This document shows positions 20,646 to 31,699 of a stretch of 64,000 bases of DNA, piece by piece. The position numbers were made by a program, and so were the translations under genes. Under the pieces are notes generated by a model, which saw only the letters and a program-made list of their open reading frames with translations, did not search any database and was not told the origin of the DNA. This stretch comes from Platanthera guangdongensis (Eukaryota; Streptophyta; Magnoliopsida; Asparagales; Orchidaceae): NCBI GenBank assembly GCA_039583875.1, contig CM077162.1, forward strand, positions 166,427,220-166,491,219, given 5' to 3'. The number at the start of each line of letters is the position of its first letter. The stretch's first letter is position 1.

Positions 20646-21511
20646 GCACAACTTGGTCCACCAGCTCACCCTCTTCCTCCTTGGCCTCGTCCATGATACA
20701 TGAGAAGCTATAACCTCTTCCTAACACGCCTTCTTCCCGGTTTTGCTCACCTCAACACTAGGTATTCCGACTAAGAACTCCAACGACATCTTGGAAATCA
20801 CCGTCTACACATTTGAAATGCTTGGGGAGGTTGAAGGCGACAAGGGGCGAATCCACAATGCTTATGGTGAGAACGCGACCTAAAAACGGTGCTCCCCCGG
20901 ACTGGACTCCCGCTGAAATCACGAAACAACTGATATATAAAAAAAAGGCGGACACGCATGCTGCGCAAAACGCACGCGCACGCGTCAGTTAAAAACGTAG
21001 AAAAATATGGGCATCCAGGTCGCCCACGCGCAATTGCATGTGCATGCGAAAATACCACACACAAATTTTGATCGACCCAAACTGCATGAAAACCACAACG
21101 GTGATTGCCACCTGCAAATACATGTGTGCGCACAAGCATGCAAAAATTGAACACATGCGAAAATTCTGCACGTGTAAAATGTTGTGTTTGGGGAGAAAGA
21201 GGTGCACACAAGTGCGGAAATTCTGCACGGGCATGCGTGAGCCAAATTGAACACAACCTCCCTTAAACATGCACAAAAATCCTCACTTGCATAATGAAAT
21301 AATCCAAACAACCCAGATGAGCAATATATATTAAACTGAACAATAATCCTACACATTTAGCACATAAATGTGCGAAAATGTTAAAAACGCCCAGGTGAAA
21401 ATACTATATGAAATAGTTGTTTCAAAAAAACCAAACTTGAACGATTGCTCATCCCTAGCAAACCGCTTTCCTCCTGTGTATTAGACAAGTCTAAACTAAC
21501 AATTAGAAAAT
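20646..21511. other. Unassigned stretch with CA/GCATGC-rich texture
   Basis: No gene or element was recognised. From about 20945 to 21260 there are recurrent motifs of the kind GCATGCGAAAAT, TTCTGCACG and CACACAA, suggesting a degenerate short repeat. Open frames on the minus strand (Cys/Phe/His-rich) look like products of this texture. A short non-repetitive piece at 20650-20880 could be a captured gene fragment, unproved. Confidence 0.4.
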
Positions 21512-21516
21512 GAAAG

Positions 21517-23259
21517 TGGTGGAGACCAACCTAGGTCAGATCGCCGAAAAATGCCGGACGTCGTATTTTCAGTTTATGTTTATTGCATTTTATTTTTGCA
21601 AGTTTTATGCTGTCAATTTTTAGTTTGTCGCACGCCTGCGCGCGTAGCCATGTTGTTGCACGCCTGCGCGCGTCGCGATATTTGGAGTATTATTTTTCTC
21701 TACTATTATATATAAATACATACATATATATATAACAATACCTATATATGTATATGTATATATAAATGCACACGTGTAGTATTTATGCACACATATATAT
21801 ATATATACTTATTAATATATTAGATATACATATTATATATATATGTTAATATGTCAACAACACAGCCAGTCCAATTCTTACCTCAAATTCCTGATGTTTG
21901 CACTGTGCATCTTCCCGGTCCAGACCCACAGAAATGGCGGATCTCACGCCCCGCAAGAGCTCGACAGCCGCACCTCCAGGCGAAGTTCCGCGCATGTCCT
22001 CCCCACAATCCAGCCAAATTACAGCCAACGGTTTCATCGCAATCTCTCTGATTGCTTCGGCCAACTGCCTGCACGAGCCCACCTCCCGACGGTTTCATCT
22101 CCACGAATCGAGCTCGGCCATGGCCGCCCAAGAAGGTTCAGTCATGTCGTTTTTAATTTATGGTGTTGCTTTCAGAACTCTATAAATAGGAGATCCATGT
22201 TCTGTAGAAAGGGATGGAAGAAAATATTGAAACAAAATTGCTGTGAATTTGTTTCCTCCTGTGTGAGAACCTGTGCGTGCTTACCTTCCGATGACAGGGA
22301 AGATGAATTAGGAGATAGAGATTAGGCGTGAATTAGGCATGTGCTTCCAGATAGAATTAGGCGTGAATGTATGTAGGAGGCTCCTGCAGGTGTGCTTCCA
22401 GTTAGTTGAATGTTAAAAGCTATTTACTGCGTTTTTTTTTCCTGTAGGAATTAAATGAGAAGAAGACGAACAGTTACTTGAGTTAATTGTGGTATGGCCT
22501 AATTTACTGAACAGTAACATCAAAGATACTGTTGCCTCCCACTTAGGAGTTAATGAATGGTTGTTTGCCTCCAGTTTAGTAGTGTGATTAGAAATTCCGT
22601 GTAGCCACCTGGAGTGTTTGAGATTTCGTGGAACAACCTTGAGTGTGAGCACGAGTGAACTTTAAGTTTGTTTAGTTTGTGGCTTTCTTACAGTGTTGAG
22701 CGATTCCGTGGAACCACCTCGTGTGAGAGAGCGACTTAATTCCGTGGTGCCCGTGTGCGATAGCGGCCGACCTCAGAGCGGAGATTGAAGGTGATGAGGA
22801 GTTTCTCGTGTGATCCCCATCGACTTCGAAATACGGAAGACGTCTCTTCCGTGGGTAATTGTTTTTATCTTTTCCTTTGTGTGTGCCTCTATTTTTTTTC
22901 TCGTAGGATGATAGACTCATTGCTGGGTTTTTGCCCGAGTTTTGTCAGCAAACGCTACGTCAAAAAATCCAAACGGAAACGTATTTGGAGTTCACGATTT
23001 CCATTGTGCTATGACAAAGGGAACGGAACGAAAGTTGTGAGGTTCTTTCCCGGATTTAAATTTGAAACATTTTATTAAGAAATTTCATTTTTATAACAAC
23101 GTGATGAATTTCGTGCTTTACAAAATTATGTTGCGTAATTTCATAAACTCTGTATAATGCCCGCTCAAATCTTTTAAAAAAACATATTTCGTTGCATTCG
23201 GTTAGAGTTTCCTAGAAAAAACTGACAGATGCGTAAACCCTACGCGTTGTCCTGCATCA
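21517..23259 (+). repeat. 5' LTR of G
   Basis: Starts TGGTGGAGACCAAC and ends CCTGCATCA next to the primer site. It has an alternating TA/CA-rich tract at about 21700-21850 and a TATA box, CTATAAATAGG, at 22180-22190. An ATG-led open frame at 21898-22185 is conserved in the partner LTR. Confidence 0.92.
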
Positions 23260-23262
23260 ATT

Positions 23263-23274
23263 TGGTATCAGAGG
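23263..23274 (+). other. Primer binding site of G
   Basis: TGGTATCAGAGG three bases inside the LTR matches the initiator Met tRNA primer used by many chromoviruses and copia elements. Confidence 0.85.
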
Positions 23275-23429
23275 GAGGTTCCAAAATTTTTTAAGTTTTG
23301 GGATCCACTCTGCGTAGAATAGGAACCCGCATATTATTTTCAATTTTTTTTCAAAAAAAAAATAGAATTTTTTTTAGCATCATAATTGCATTTAACTTGT
23401 GTGTTTGCATGCATTGGCGTAGTGTTAGA

Positions 23430-24256
23430 ATGCGTCGAGTTGAGCATGGTCAACCGAGTCGTGAGAATGAAGGGAATGAACCACCCTCGTGGATTCTACC
23501 ATTCACCCAGCAAATAGCCGAGTTGAACCTGGCCATGCGAGAAGGATTTGAAACCCTTAGTGGTATGATGAATCGTTTAGAAGGACCCCGCCCCCTCGAG
23601 CGACACTGCCGCCTTAAATTCAAGATGAGCATTATGTTCGTCCACGCTACGAAGTCCCTTGCCACTATGTAGAAAGATCTACATTTAGGAGGAATCCACT
23701 ATATGAGGATCACGACTACACTTACACTCCCTCCTATAGAGATCCATCAAGGAGATCTTTACGATACTTCGATGATTATACTCGATCACCGTATACCACT
23801 TCTAGAGATCGTCTTGACCCACCAACACGTTCTCATTATATTAGGGACGATCAGTACGATGACTATCATCGTTATTATCCTCATACACGAATGAATCCTA
23901 GTGGCTCTTCGACACCATATTATGAGGATAGAGTTCAGTATGACGCCCGATATCGATACTACATGTCTCCTTTATATAAGGAATCCGAGACTGCATATGT
24001 GCGACCAGCACCACACGTTCGTAGGACTCACGATTATCCACGAACACGACATGTTTATTATATGGACGATCGTCACGATTACACTCACGAACCGTATAGA
24101 GGTCACCATCATCAAGAGTACGTCACACCTAGTGATCCTCCTAGTGTTCCGAAGGTGAACATGATGATAGACGTTAAGGGTCAACAAGAACATTCCACTG
24201 CCCACACCCGGGAGACGTCACCCACTCTGTTTGATGTTCTAATACAGGATGTGTAG
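23430..24256 (+). pseudogene. Gag-like region of G
   Basis: The first frame contains MRRVEHGQPSRENEGNEPPS and a helical stretch LPFTQQIAELNLAMREGFET. A frame change near 23595 leads to a second open frame (to 24256) extremely rich in Tyr, Asp, Arg and His, with RYFDDYTRSPYTTSRDRLDP and similar. Position directly after the primer site and the coiled start suggest Gag, but no zinc knuckle or standard gypsy Gag core is visible. The basic, tyrosine-rich tail could bind nucleic acid. Confidence 0.5.
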
Positions 24257-24467
24257 AGTCAACCCCATGTGAGACTGCTCCACCTAGTGAACCCGTCTTT
24301 GATTCGATATCTACTAATTCTCTTTTGAGTGTAGATTACTTGCACACTTCACCTAGTGGTGCACCGAGTCCCATCACCACAGCCGAGGGCGCATCGAGTC
24401 ACATCGCCACACCTGATGGTACACCGAGTGACATTACGTTCGGGAGCCGAGAGCTTAGTAGTGATCT
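24235..24467 (+). pseudogene. Unknown ORF of G, first segment
   Basis: This frame is open from 24235 to the insertion point of H. It holds three 10-residue repeats encoded by 30-bp units near 24357-24440 (GAPSPITTAE, GASSHIATPD, GTPSDITF). Joined across H with one copy of GATCT removed, the frame continues in phase into 36167-36875. The protein is Ser/Thr/Pro-rich here and I do not recognise it. A frame change near 24240 may once have linked it to the gag-like region. Confidence 0.5.
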
Positions 24468-25930
24468 TGTTGGATCCCTAGTTTGGATTTGGGCTTGGTT
24501 CACTATTAGGTTATTGACCCTCCATGTATAGCCTCAGGTCATTTTGTTAGTTCTAGGTCTACATCAGTTTGACTACGTTAGACAAACTTTGGTCCAGCCC
24601 TCAGATGAAATCAGAGATCCAGACATAGAAGATATGCAGTTTTTAAGAGTTCAGAGAATCAGTTCGAAGTTCTTTGAACTCAGGTCGACGTCGTCGATCG
24701 CAGATCGACGAACTCAGAGTTTCTACTCTGAGCTGAGCTCGACGAACTTAGAGCTCAGGTCGACGATCTTCCCTCTTCTCTCAAGTTCTCTAGTCGACGA
24801 AATTCTATCTCAGGTCGACGAACTTGGAGCTCAGCTTGACAGTCTATTTTCCAGAATTAATTTGCTCTGTGCTCAGCTCGACGAAGATAATTTCTCAGCT
24901 CGACGAACTTGATGTTCAGGTCGACGAAATCTATTCTGAGTTCGATGTTTTTTCTCATTTTGTTTTCAGTTTGGAATATTCTAAGGTAGTAATTCTCTGA
25001 TAATTAATGCTCATATTCTCAAAAATATAGCTGTTGCTTGACAGCATTAATTAAGTATTTCACAAAGTAATTACTTGACTTATTTACTGAGACAGTTGAG
25101 GAAACACATTAAAGACAATTCCAGCTGTCCAACTCCCAGGATTTCAGCATTAATTCAGGGATTCAAATTTCAGATGACAGAAATCCTTCAGGACATATAA
25201 AAGAAAATTCTTCTCTTCAGACAGAATAAGAAGGAATAAGGGATTGACAAGAGAATTTTACTCGGACACACAGAGATATACAGAGATTCTCACAGAGCTC
25301 TTCACCATCAGCTTCAGAGCTTTTCAAGGGACAACTATTCAATATCAGTCCAAAAAAGCTTCTGAAGATCTTCAAAAGATTGAAGGCTTACACCCTGTGC
25401 AAAGCTCTCATCTTCCTGAACCATACAATATCTCATGAGGAGCTTTGACAAGATCAAATCTATTAGTCTTCTCTTGGATTGTTGACCGAGAAGAACATAA
25501 TTTTCTTTTTCCCACTGTATACAATGTTATAACTCCCTTTAAAAGTTAACCTCTTTGGTTTTTGGGCACCCGATTAAAAGCTCAAAAGGGTTGTGAGATC
25601 TCCCTTGGAAAAATAGATCTTGTGGTGACATGACACCTGAGCAAAAACATGTGGTGGCAGGGCACCTGATCAAAAATCTGTAGTGGATTCCTACCAGGGT
25701 GGTAGAAGAGTGGATGTACCCAATTTTAGGGGAACCACTATAAATTTCTTGTGTCGTCTGGAAAGCTCTATTGTTTATTTTGCTGTGCTGTGATTGTTTT
25801 GTTTTTATTTTTCTCTCTATTACTTATAACTATCATTTATTTTAATTTCGCAATAAAAACTAATTAGGGTTTTTTAAAATACTTTATTCACTCCCCTCTA
25901 GAGTTAATACAGATATATCCCTCACTTTCA
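24468..25930 (+). repeat. 5' LTR of H
   Basis: Starts TGTTGGATCC and ends CCTCACTTTCA before the primer site. The part at 24680-24950 is packed with TCGACGA motifs on a spacing of about 21 bp. A TATA-like ACATATAAAAG lies at about 25193-25203. Confidence 0.93.
24683..24945. repeat. 21-bp TCGACGA repeat cluster in the H LTR
   Basis: TCGACG(A) starts at about 24685, 24705, 24739, 24760, 24794, 24815, 24878, 24900 and 24921, so spacing is mostly 20-22 bp or multiples. The typical unit is TCGACGAACTTGGAGCTCAG plus one base. The 3' LTR has the same cluster (about 34890-35185) with one extra 24-bp unit. Confidence 0.85.
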
Positions 25931-25932
25931 AT

Positions 25933-25944
25933 TGGTATCAAAGC
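25933..25944 (+). other. Primer binding site of H
   Basis: TGGTATCAAAGC, two bases inside the 5' LTR. It matches the initiator Met tRNA primer except for an A in place of G at position 9. Confidence 0.85.
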
Positions 25945-26012
25945 GAAAGGTTGTTTGGTTTCACCGGCTAACACCTGAACCAAAAGATCTTTGATAGATC
26001 TTAATATCTCTA

Positions 26013-26879
26013 GTGTCTTTTCTATATCATGACACAAAAAAAGAATATTCAAGCAGCAGAACTACAGTCTGCAATCTGAATAAGTTTGCAATCTGGAAGA
26101 CAAGAATCAGATTATACATGAACTTTATTGATGAGAATATATACAATTCTCTCTTGACAGGTCCCCCTACTCCTTTTGCCTCTACTTCAACAAGCACCTC
26201 AGCAGTTCCACCACCTGCGTGGACAGATGCTCAGAAGAAGTTGAAGATGGCTGATGATAAGACCATAAACATTCTGACACAAACTATGTCAGATGACATG
26301 TTCCAGAAGGTGGCTGAGTACACTTCAACAAAAGAAATTTGTGACTCTCTAAACCAAATGGTTGCAGGATTAGCTGATGAGAGCAAGGACAGAAGATCTC
26401 ATCTCATCTCTCAATATGAAAATTTCAAGAAAGATGAATCTGAGTCAGTAGCTCACATGTATAACAGACTCAGCTTAATCATCAATGAGCTGAAGAATCT
26501 GGACAAGAATATCTCACTGACTGAGATAAATGACAAAAGCCTTATGTGCTTCCCTAGCTCATGGGAATTTAGGATCTGGCCAATCAAGGAGGCTAGAAGT
26601 GTGAATGAAATTTCCACTGAGGCTCTTCTAGGCAAGCTCAAATTTTATGAGCAGCTTATAAAGACAAGAGATGCAGCTGAGCAGAAGACTTCTTCATCTG
26701 GAAGAAAAGAGCAAAGCATTGCCTTTAAGACATCTGAAAAATCTGTAACTCTACCAGCAAATGAAAAACTGATGAGTCTGTTAGCCAAAAGATTCTATAA
26801 AATGGCTAGCAAAGACTTCAGAAGAAGGTCAACAAGGCAAGATGACAGACCAAGATTTGACAAAACTCCTACCAAGTAG
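26013..26879 (+). pseudogene. Copia gag of H
   Basis: The frame contains FAIWKTRIRLYMNFIDENI, the Gag core with KEICDSLNQMVAGLADESKD and LISQYENFKKDESESVAHMY, and ends just before a zinc knuckle (CFGCKKTGHILPEC) that follows a TAG at 26877-26879. The genuine start is probably the ATG at 26029 in another frame, so a frameshift lies close to the N-terminus. Gag assembles the particle. Confidence 0.85.
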
Positions 26880-27765
26880 ATTGTCTGCTTTGGTTGCAAA
26901 AAGACTGGACACATTCTACCTGAGTGTCCAGAGAAGTAGAGGAAAGACAAGGAAAAATAAGGACTCCAGAAAGCACTACAGCAAGCCCTCTTCCAGCAAG
27001 CATAAGAATAAGGAAAAAAGTCTTGTTGCTGAAACCTGGAGTGAAACAGAAGAAGAATCTTCATCTTCCAGCCCCAATGAAGATGAGGAAGAAACTGGAG
27101 CAAAAGAAGCTTGCTTGATGACTATCAATGCATCAAGCAATCCATCAGAAGCTGAAGAATCAAAAGCAGAAGATTCTGGGACTGAAGAGGATCAGGTAAT
27201 ATCCTCATTTGATTTTACTTCTGAACATTTTAAAACTGAATTTAAATTATTATGTAATGACTTAATCAAATCTGAGAAGAAAATCAAACTTCTCTGAGAT
27301 AAGCTAGTTGAACTGAAAAATCTGTTGTCTGAAAATACTGAACTAAAAGACAAACTAGTTATAACTTTTGAAGAGATTAATACTCTAAAAATTAAACTGA
27401 ATAAGGCTACACAATTTGAAGAATCCCTAAATTGGAGAAGCATCAAATTGATGGACATTACAAGCACTGTAAATGGCAGGCTTAATGACAAGCTGAGTTT
27501 TGATGCTTCATCAAGCCAACCTCATTTAATTCAGAAAAATATACTTTCAAACCCCATTAAATTCATATTTGAAAAGGGTAAAGAAAAGACTAATGAGAAT
27601 AACAAACCAACTGAATTAAAACAGAAAACAAAGAAAAAGAAGAAGAACAAGAAAACCCATAAGTATAACAATGCTCAACAGATTTCGTCGAACTCAGATC
27701 GACGAAATGTGTACAGTTCGTCGAACTCAAGTCGGCGAACTCCGAACGCAGATTTTTTACTATAA
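26842..27765 (+). pseudogene. Gag C-terminal / spacer region of H
   Basis: After a frame change past the zinc knuckle, the frame reads a Lys/Ser/Glu-rich, acidic stretch (ETWSETEEESSSSSPNEDEE), then a likely coiled coil (FKTEFKLLCNDLIKSEKKIK), interrupted by one TGA at 27295-27297. A Lys-rich block and a repetitive Ser/Asn/Arg block follow. Long Gag tails with coiled coils are usual in SIRE-like elements. Confidence 0.65.
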
Positions 27766-27925
27766 TTATTCTTCGAACTACGATCGACGAAACCAATATG
27801 GTTCGTCGAGCCGAGATCAACGATATTGGGACACAGAGAATGAATATTTCCATTCTCTGAGCGGAGTTCGACGAACTCATCCCTATTCGTCGAACTCAGT
27901 TCAACGAACTTATCAGAATTCATCG
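27683..27925. repeat. TTCGTCGA/TCGACGAA dyad array in the gag-pol spacer
   Basis: Dyads such as TTCGTCGAACTCAGATCGAC (arms TTCGTCGA/TCGACGAA, 7-nt spacer) recur through this segment, mixed with degenerate copies. They translate as a loose repeat of SSNSxRR/RRTxxYSS. The same core motif fills part of the LTR and of 31345-31560. Confidence 0.8.
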
Positions 27926-28147
27926 ACCCCAGTTCAAAATTACAGAAACTCAAATTACCCCAGAACACTCAATCAATTAAAAGAATTTATTAACCCATTC
28001 ACCCAATGGATCATTCCACCTATGAAATTTCACCCCATAGGATATAAAAACCAACCTGAATGTTCTTATATTTCTAATTTTAAATTTGTAAAGAATCAAG
28101 GACCAAAGGTTACTTGGGTCAAGAACATCTAATCCTTTATTCTGCAG
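27926..28147 (+). pseudogene. Spacer before protease in H
   Basis: An open frame (starting upstream at 27671) continues through QLKEFINPFTQWIIPPMKFH to a TAA near 28130 just upstream of the protease. No known domain is seen; it is part of the Gag-Pol junction. Confidence 0.5.
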
Positions 28148-28573
28148 GTGAAAGACTATTCTACCACAGAGGAACAGTCGTACCTGGATAGTGGATGCTC
28201 AAAGCACATGACAGGAAGCAAGGACAATTTAACAAACTACAAGTCCAAGGTTGGTACAAAGGTGATATTTGGTGACTCCAACTGTGGCAAGACTGAAGGC
28301 TATGAGAATGTTAAGATTGGAGCTGTCACTTTCAAGAAAGTTGCATATGTGAGTGGTTTAAAACATAATCTGATATCCATAAGCCAATTATGTGATGAAG
28401 GTTATCAGGTATCCTTTAACCATTTTTCTTGCATTATATCTTCTGTAGATAATAAAACTATCTTAACTGATCTTAAGCATGGAATCATTTATGTAGTAAA
28501 CTTCAAATCTGCTAGGTCAGAAATATGCTTATTCAGTTTAGTAATATTAATGAATTATGACATAAAAGATTAG
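28148..28573 (+). pseudogene. Copia protease of H
   Basis: The retropepsin motif YLDSGCSKHMTG is intact, followed by FGDSNCGKTEGYENVKIG and the VAYVSGLKHNLISISQLCD block of copia proteases. The frame stops at TAG (28571-28573) before the HRRLGH-like pre-integrase region, which is degraded. Confidence 0.88.
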
Positions 28574-28629
28574 AACATGTTAATCTTAAAAATGTTGTTA
28601 AACTTTTTAGGGACAACCTTGTTAGATGA

Positions 28630-29543
28630 TTGTTTTCTTGCCCCTATAAGAAGGAAAGTCTTTGCAGAACTTGTCAATTAGGCAAGAAAATCAAAATTAA
28701 CTTTAAATCTATTAATGAGAGTGATTCACCCAGGATTCTATACGTGCTACATATGGATCTATTTGGACCCATTGATGTACAGATTTTGGGAGAGAAATCT
28801 TATATCTTAGTTATTGTAGATGACTTCTCTAGGTTCACTTGAGTGTTTTCTTGAGAAACAAGTCATATAACTTTAAAGTTCTTACAGACTTTCTTAAGAG
28901 CATAAAAATTGAGTACTTTACTTCAGTTGCATTGATCAGAAGTAATCATGGTAATGAGTTTGAATCTCTTCCTATGCAAGAATTCTGTGAAATGGAAGGT
29001 ATCAGACATTATTTCTCTTCTCCTAGAACTCCTCAACAAAATGAGCTAGTAGAAAGGAAAAACAAAACCCTCATTGAAGCTGCATGTACATTGCTTGCAG
29101 ATGCTTACTTGCCCCTATCATTTTGGGCAGAGGCTGTAAGCACAAAAAATTATGTCATGAATAAAAGTTTAATACATAAACTTAAGGGTAAGACTCCCTA
29201 TGAACTACTCAAAGGGAAACAACCTAAAATAAATTACTTTAGGATTTTTGGCTGTAGATGTTATATTCATAATAATAATAATAATAAACATCTTAAAAAG
29301 TTTGAAGCCAAAGCTGAAGTGAGAATGTTTCTTGGATATTCCCAAGTCAGCAATGCCTATATGGTCTTTAATAAATCAACCTTAAAAATGAAAGAATCTG
29401 TACATATAACCTTTGATGAAGCTAACATGTATTACAAGGAGAAGGATTCTTCTACCAAAGATTTATTGCAGGTACCCCAATTGTGTGAAAAATTGGATGA
29501 TTTAAACCTCACCCAAGAGGTTATATCACATCCTTCTCATTAA
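28630..29543 (+). pseudogene. Copia integrase of H
   Basis: Two overlapping frames (28630-28842 and 28839-29543) carry the integrase. The zinc part is CRTCQLGKKIKINFKS, and the core has VLHMDLFGPIDV (first Asp), SNHGNEFES (second acidic site changed from the usual SDNG) and TPQQNELVERKNKTL (Glu). IFGCRCYIHNNNNNKHLKKF and MFLGYSQVSNAYMVFNK follow. A frame change at 28840, and the substitution of Asp at the second catalytic position, would inactivate it. Confidence 0.88.
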
Positions 29544-29935
29544 GTTGAAGAAGATAGTGAAGAAGACATTAATAAAATGATTGCTGAATCTCCAACAACA
29601 AATATAATTCCACAAAAGAAATTAATCCTCAATGTGTTGTTGAACTAACTCCTCCTACTGATCTTGTCACACTTAGAGATCACCCTATATCTCAAGTGAT
29701 TGGAGACATATCAGTTGGTGTGCTAACAAGGCATCAACTCAACCAAGATTTGATGCATGCTTGCTTCATATCTCAAGTTGAGCCCCAATCCATAAAAGAT
29801 GCAGAGTAAGATCCCCACTGGATTATTGCAATACAAGAGCAGCTCAATCAGTTTGAGAGATGCAGAGTTTGAGATTTAGTTCCAAGACCCAAAGACTACC
29901 CAGTCATTAGAACTAAATGAGTATTTAGAAATAAG
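29544..29935 (+). pseudogene. Integrase-RT linker of H
   Basis: Degraded linker. In one frame SQVEPQSIKDAE and related text match the usual lead-in to copia RT, but several stops are present. Confidence 0.6.
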
Positions 29936-30952
29936 TTGGATGCACAAGAAGCTATCATCAGGAACAAAGCAAGGCTGGTAGCACAAGAATATAGACAGAA
30001 AGAAGGAATCGACTTTGATCAGACCTTTGCCCCTGTTGCAAGACTAGAAGCTATCAGGATATTTCTTGCTTATGCAGCCCACAAGAAGTTCAAGGTCTAC
30101 CAAATGGATGTCAAGAGTGCCTTCTTGAATGGTGAACTCAAAGAGGAAGTATATGTAAAACAACCACCAGGATTTATCTCTCTTACTCATCCCTCTTATG
30201 TTTTCAAGTTGTATAAAACTTTTTATGCTTTAAAGGAAGCTCCAAGAGCTTGGTATGAGACACTAACTAGCTTTCTTTTAAAACATAAGTTCACTCGTGA
30301 CATTGTAGATAGAACCTTATTTATTAAGCATCATAAAAATAATATATTGTTTGTACAAATATATGTAGATGACATAATTTTTGGCTCTACTGATTCCAAA
30401 TTATGCAAAAGGTTTTCTGACCTGATGCATTCCAAGTTTGAAATGAGTAGCATGACTGAGCTTTATTACTTCCTTGATCTCCAAGTGAAGCAATCTCCTG
30501 ATGGCATTTTCATTTCGCAATCAAAATATGCTAAAGAGCTAGTTAAAAGATTTGGAATGATTGATGACTCAGCCAAAAAAACACCTATGACTTCCAATGC
30601 TGTGATTGATTCTGATGAACATGGCAAGCCAGTTGATCAGAAAACATATAGGACTATTGTTGGGTCCTTATTATATCTCACAGCTAGTAGGCCAGATTTT
30701 ATGTTTGCTACATGTCTTTGTGCTAGGTTCCAGGTGAACCCTAAAAAATCTAAGCTTATTTTCCTTAAAAGAATTTTTAGATATATAAATGGTTGCCCAG
30801 ATCTAGGACTCTTTTATCCAATAGAGTCGGAATTTGACTTAATTGGATTTTTAGATTCTGACTATGCTGGATGCAGAGTGGACAGAGAAAGCATTTTAGG
30901 AACATGTCAGTTCCTTGAAGATAGGCTTGTGTCCTGGTTTTGTAAGAAATAG
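29936..30952 (+). pseudogene. Copia reverse transcriptase of H
   Basis: A 338-residue frame starts at [20 protein letters not shown] and contains [19 protein letters not shown], the catalytic [13 protein letters not shown] (YVDD at residues 143-146), [20 protein letters not shown] and the start of RNase H (FLDSDYAGC). The frame ends at TAG (30950-30952), after which RNase H resumes in phase. Confidence 0.93.
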
Positions 30953-30958
30953 ACATTT

Positions 30959-31308
30959 GTGTCAACTTCAACAGCAGAAGCTGAATACATTGCAGCTGAC
31001 AGTTGTTGTTCACAAATATTGTGGATTCAAAACCAACTCCTGGATTATGATCTCAACTTAAATAATTCAACTATATTTTGTGACAATACAAGTGCATTTC
31101 TATTGCACAAAATCCAGTATTGCATAGTAGAACTAAACATGTAGAGATTATATATCATTTTCTTAGAGATTGTGTGGATAAAAAGAAAATTAATCTTGTC
31201 TTTATCTCTACTGATTTGCAAAGAGGAGACATCTTCACTAAACCATTAGATGAGAAAAAACATCTGTTCTTTCTGAATCAGTTAGGTATGATTAATGGAG
31301 AAGTTTAA
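30959..31308 (+). pseudogene. Copia RNase H of H
   Basis: VSTSTAEAEYIAADSCCSQ and IFCDNTSAFLL carry the acidic residues. A frame change near 31115 leads to HSRTKHVEIIYHFLRDCVDK and LQRGDIFTKPLDEKKH. It closes pol. Confidence 0.9.
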
Positions 31309-31344
31309 TTTGATTTCTGCCCAAGGTATAAGAATTTATCCCAT

Positions 31345-31570
31345 TTCGTCGAATGAAGATCGACGATCTAAGAACTGTTTTTGAGATTTTTCGTCGACCT
31401 GAGATCGACGAACTCTCTGCGTGAAGTTATTTCGTCGAGCGGAGATCGACGATCTGGCTTCAGAATATTTTTCGTCTATATGAGAACGTTGAAAAGTTTT
31501 CCCCTCTTTCAATTGAGATCGACGATATCATTTCTTCGTGAAATTTTTTCGTTGACCTGAGAATGGAGAT
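31345..31570. repeat. About 41-bp dyad array after pol in H
   Basis: TTCGTCGA-type starts recur at about 31345, 31390, 31431, 31471 and 31548, each followed by a GAGATCGACGA arm, giving a tandem array of five or six degenerate units of 40-45 bp (about twice the LTR period). Non-coding. Confidence 0.8.
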
Positions 31571-31699
31571 TTTTTATTTTTCGCAGGACAGCCCGCCGCT
31601 TCATATTCTAAAAACCTTATAACTAGGTTTTCGTCATGCTCTATCCCGTGCTTTCTGTTTTCTTACACTTGATCTCTCTCGTGTTTTTGCAGGAAAACA

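Noticed and set aside
21700..21850. TA/CA-rich tracts in G considered as an origin or matrix-attachment site
   Set aside because: The same tract is present in both LTRs, so it is simply part of the LTR; no independent evidence of function.
31345..31570. Dyad repeats considered as a CRISPR or tRNA-like cluster
   Set aside because: Spacers are degenerate copies of each other and no cloverleaf or leader fits; they are element-specific tandem repeats.
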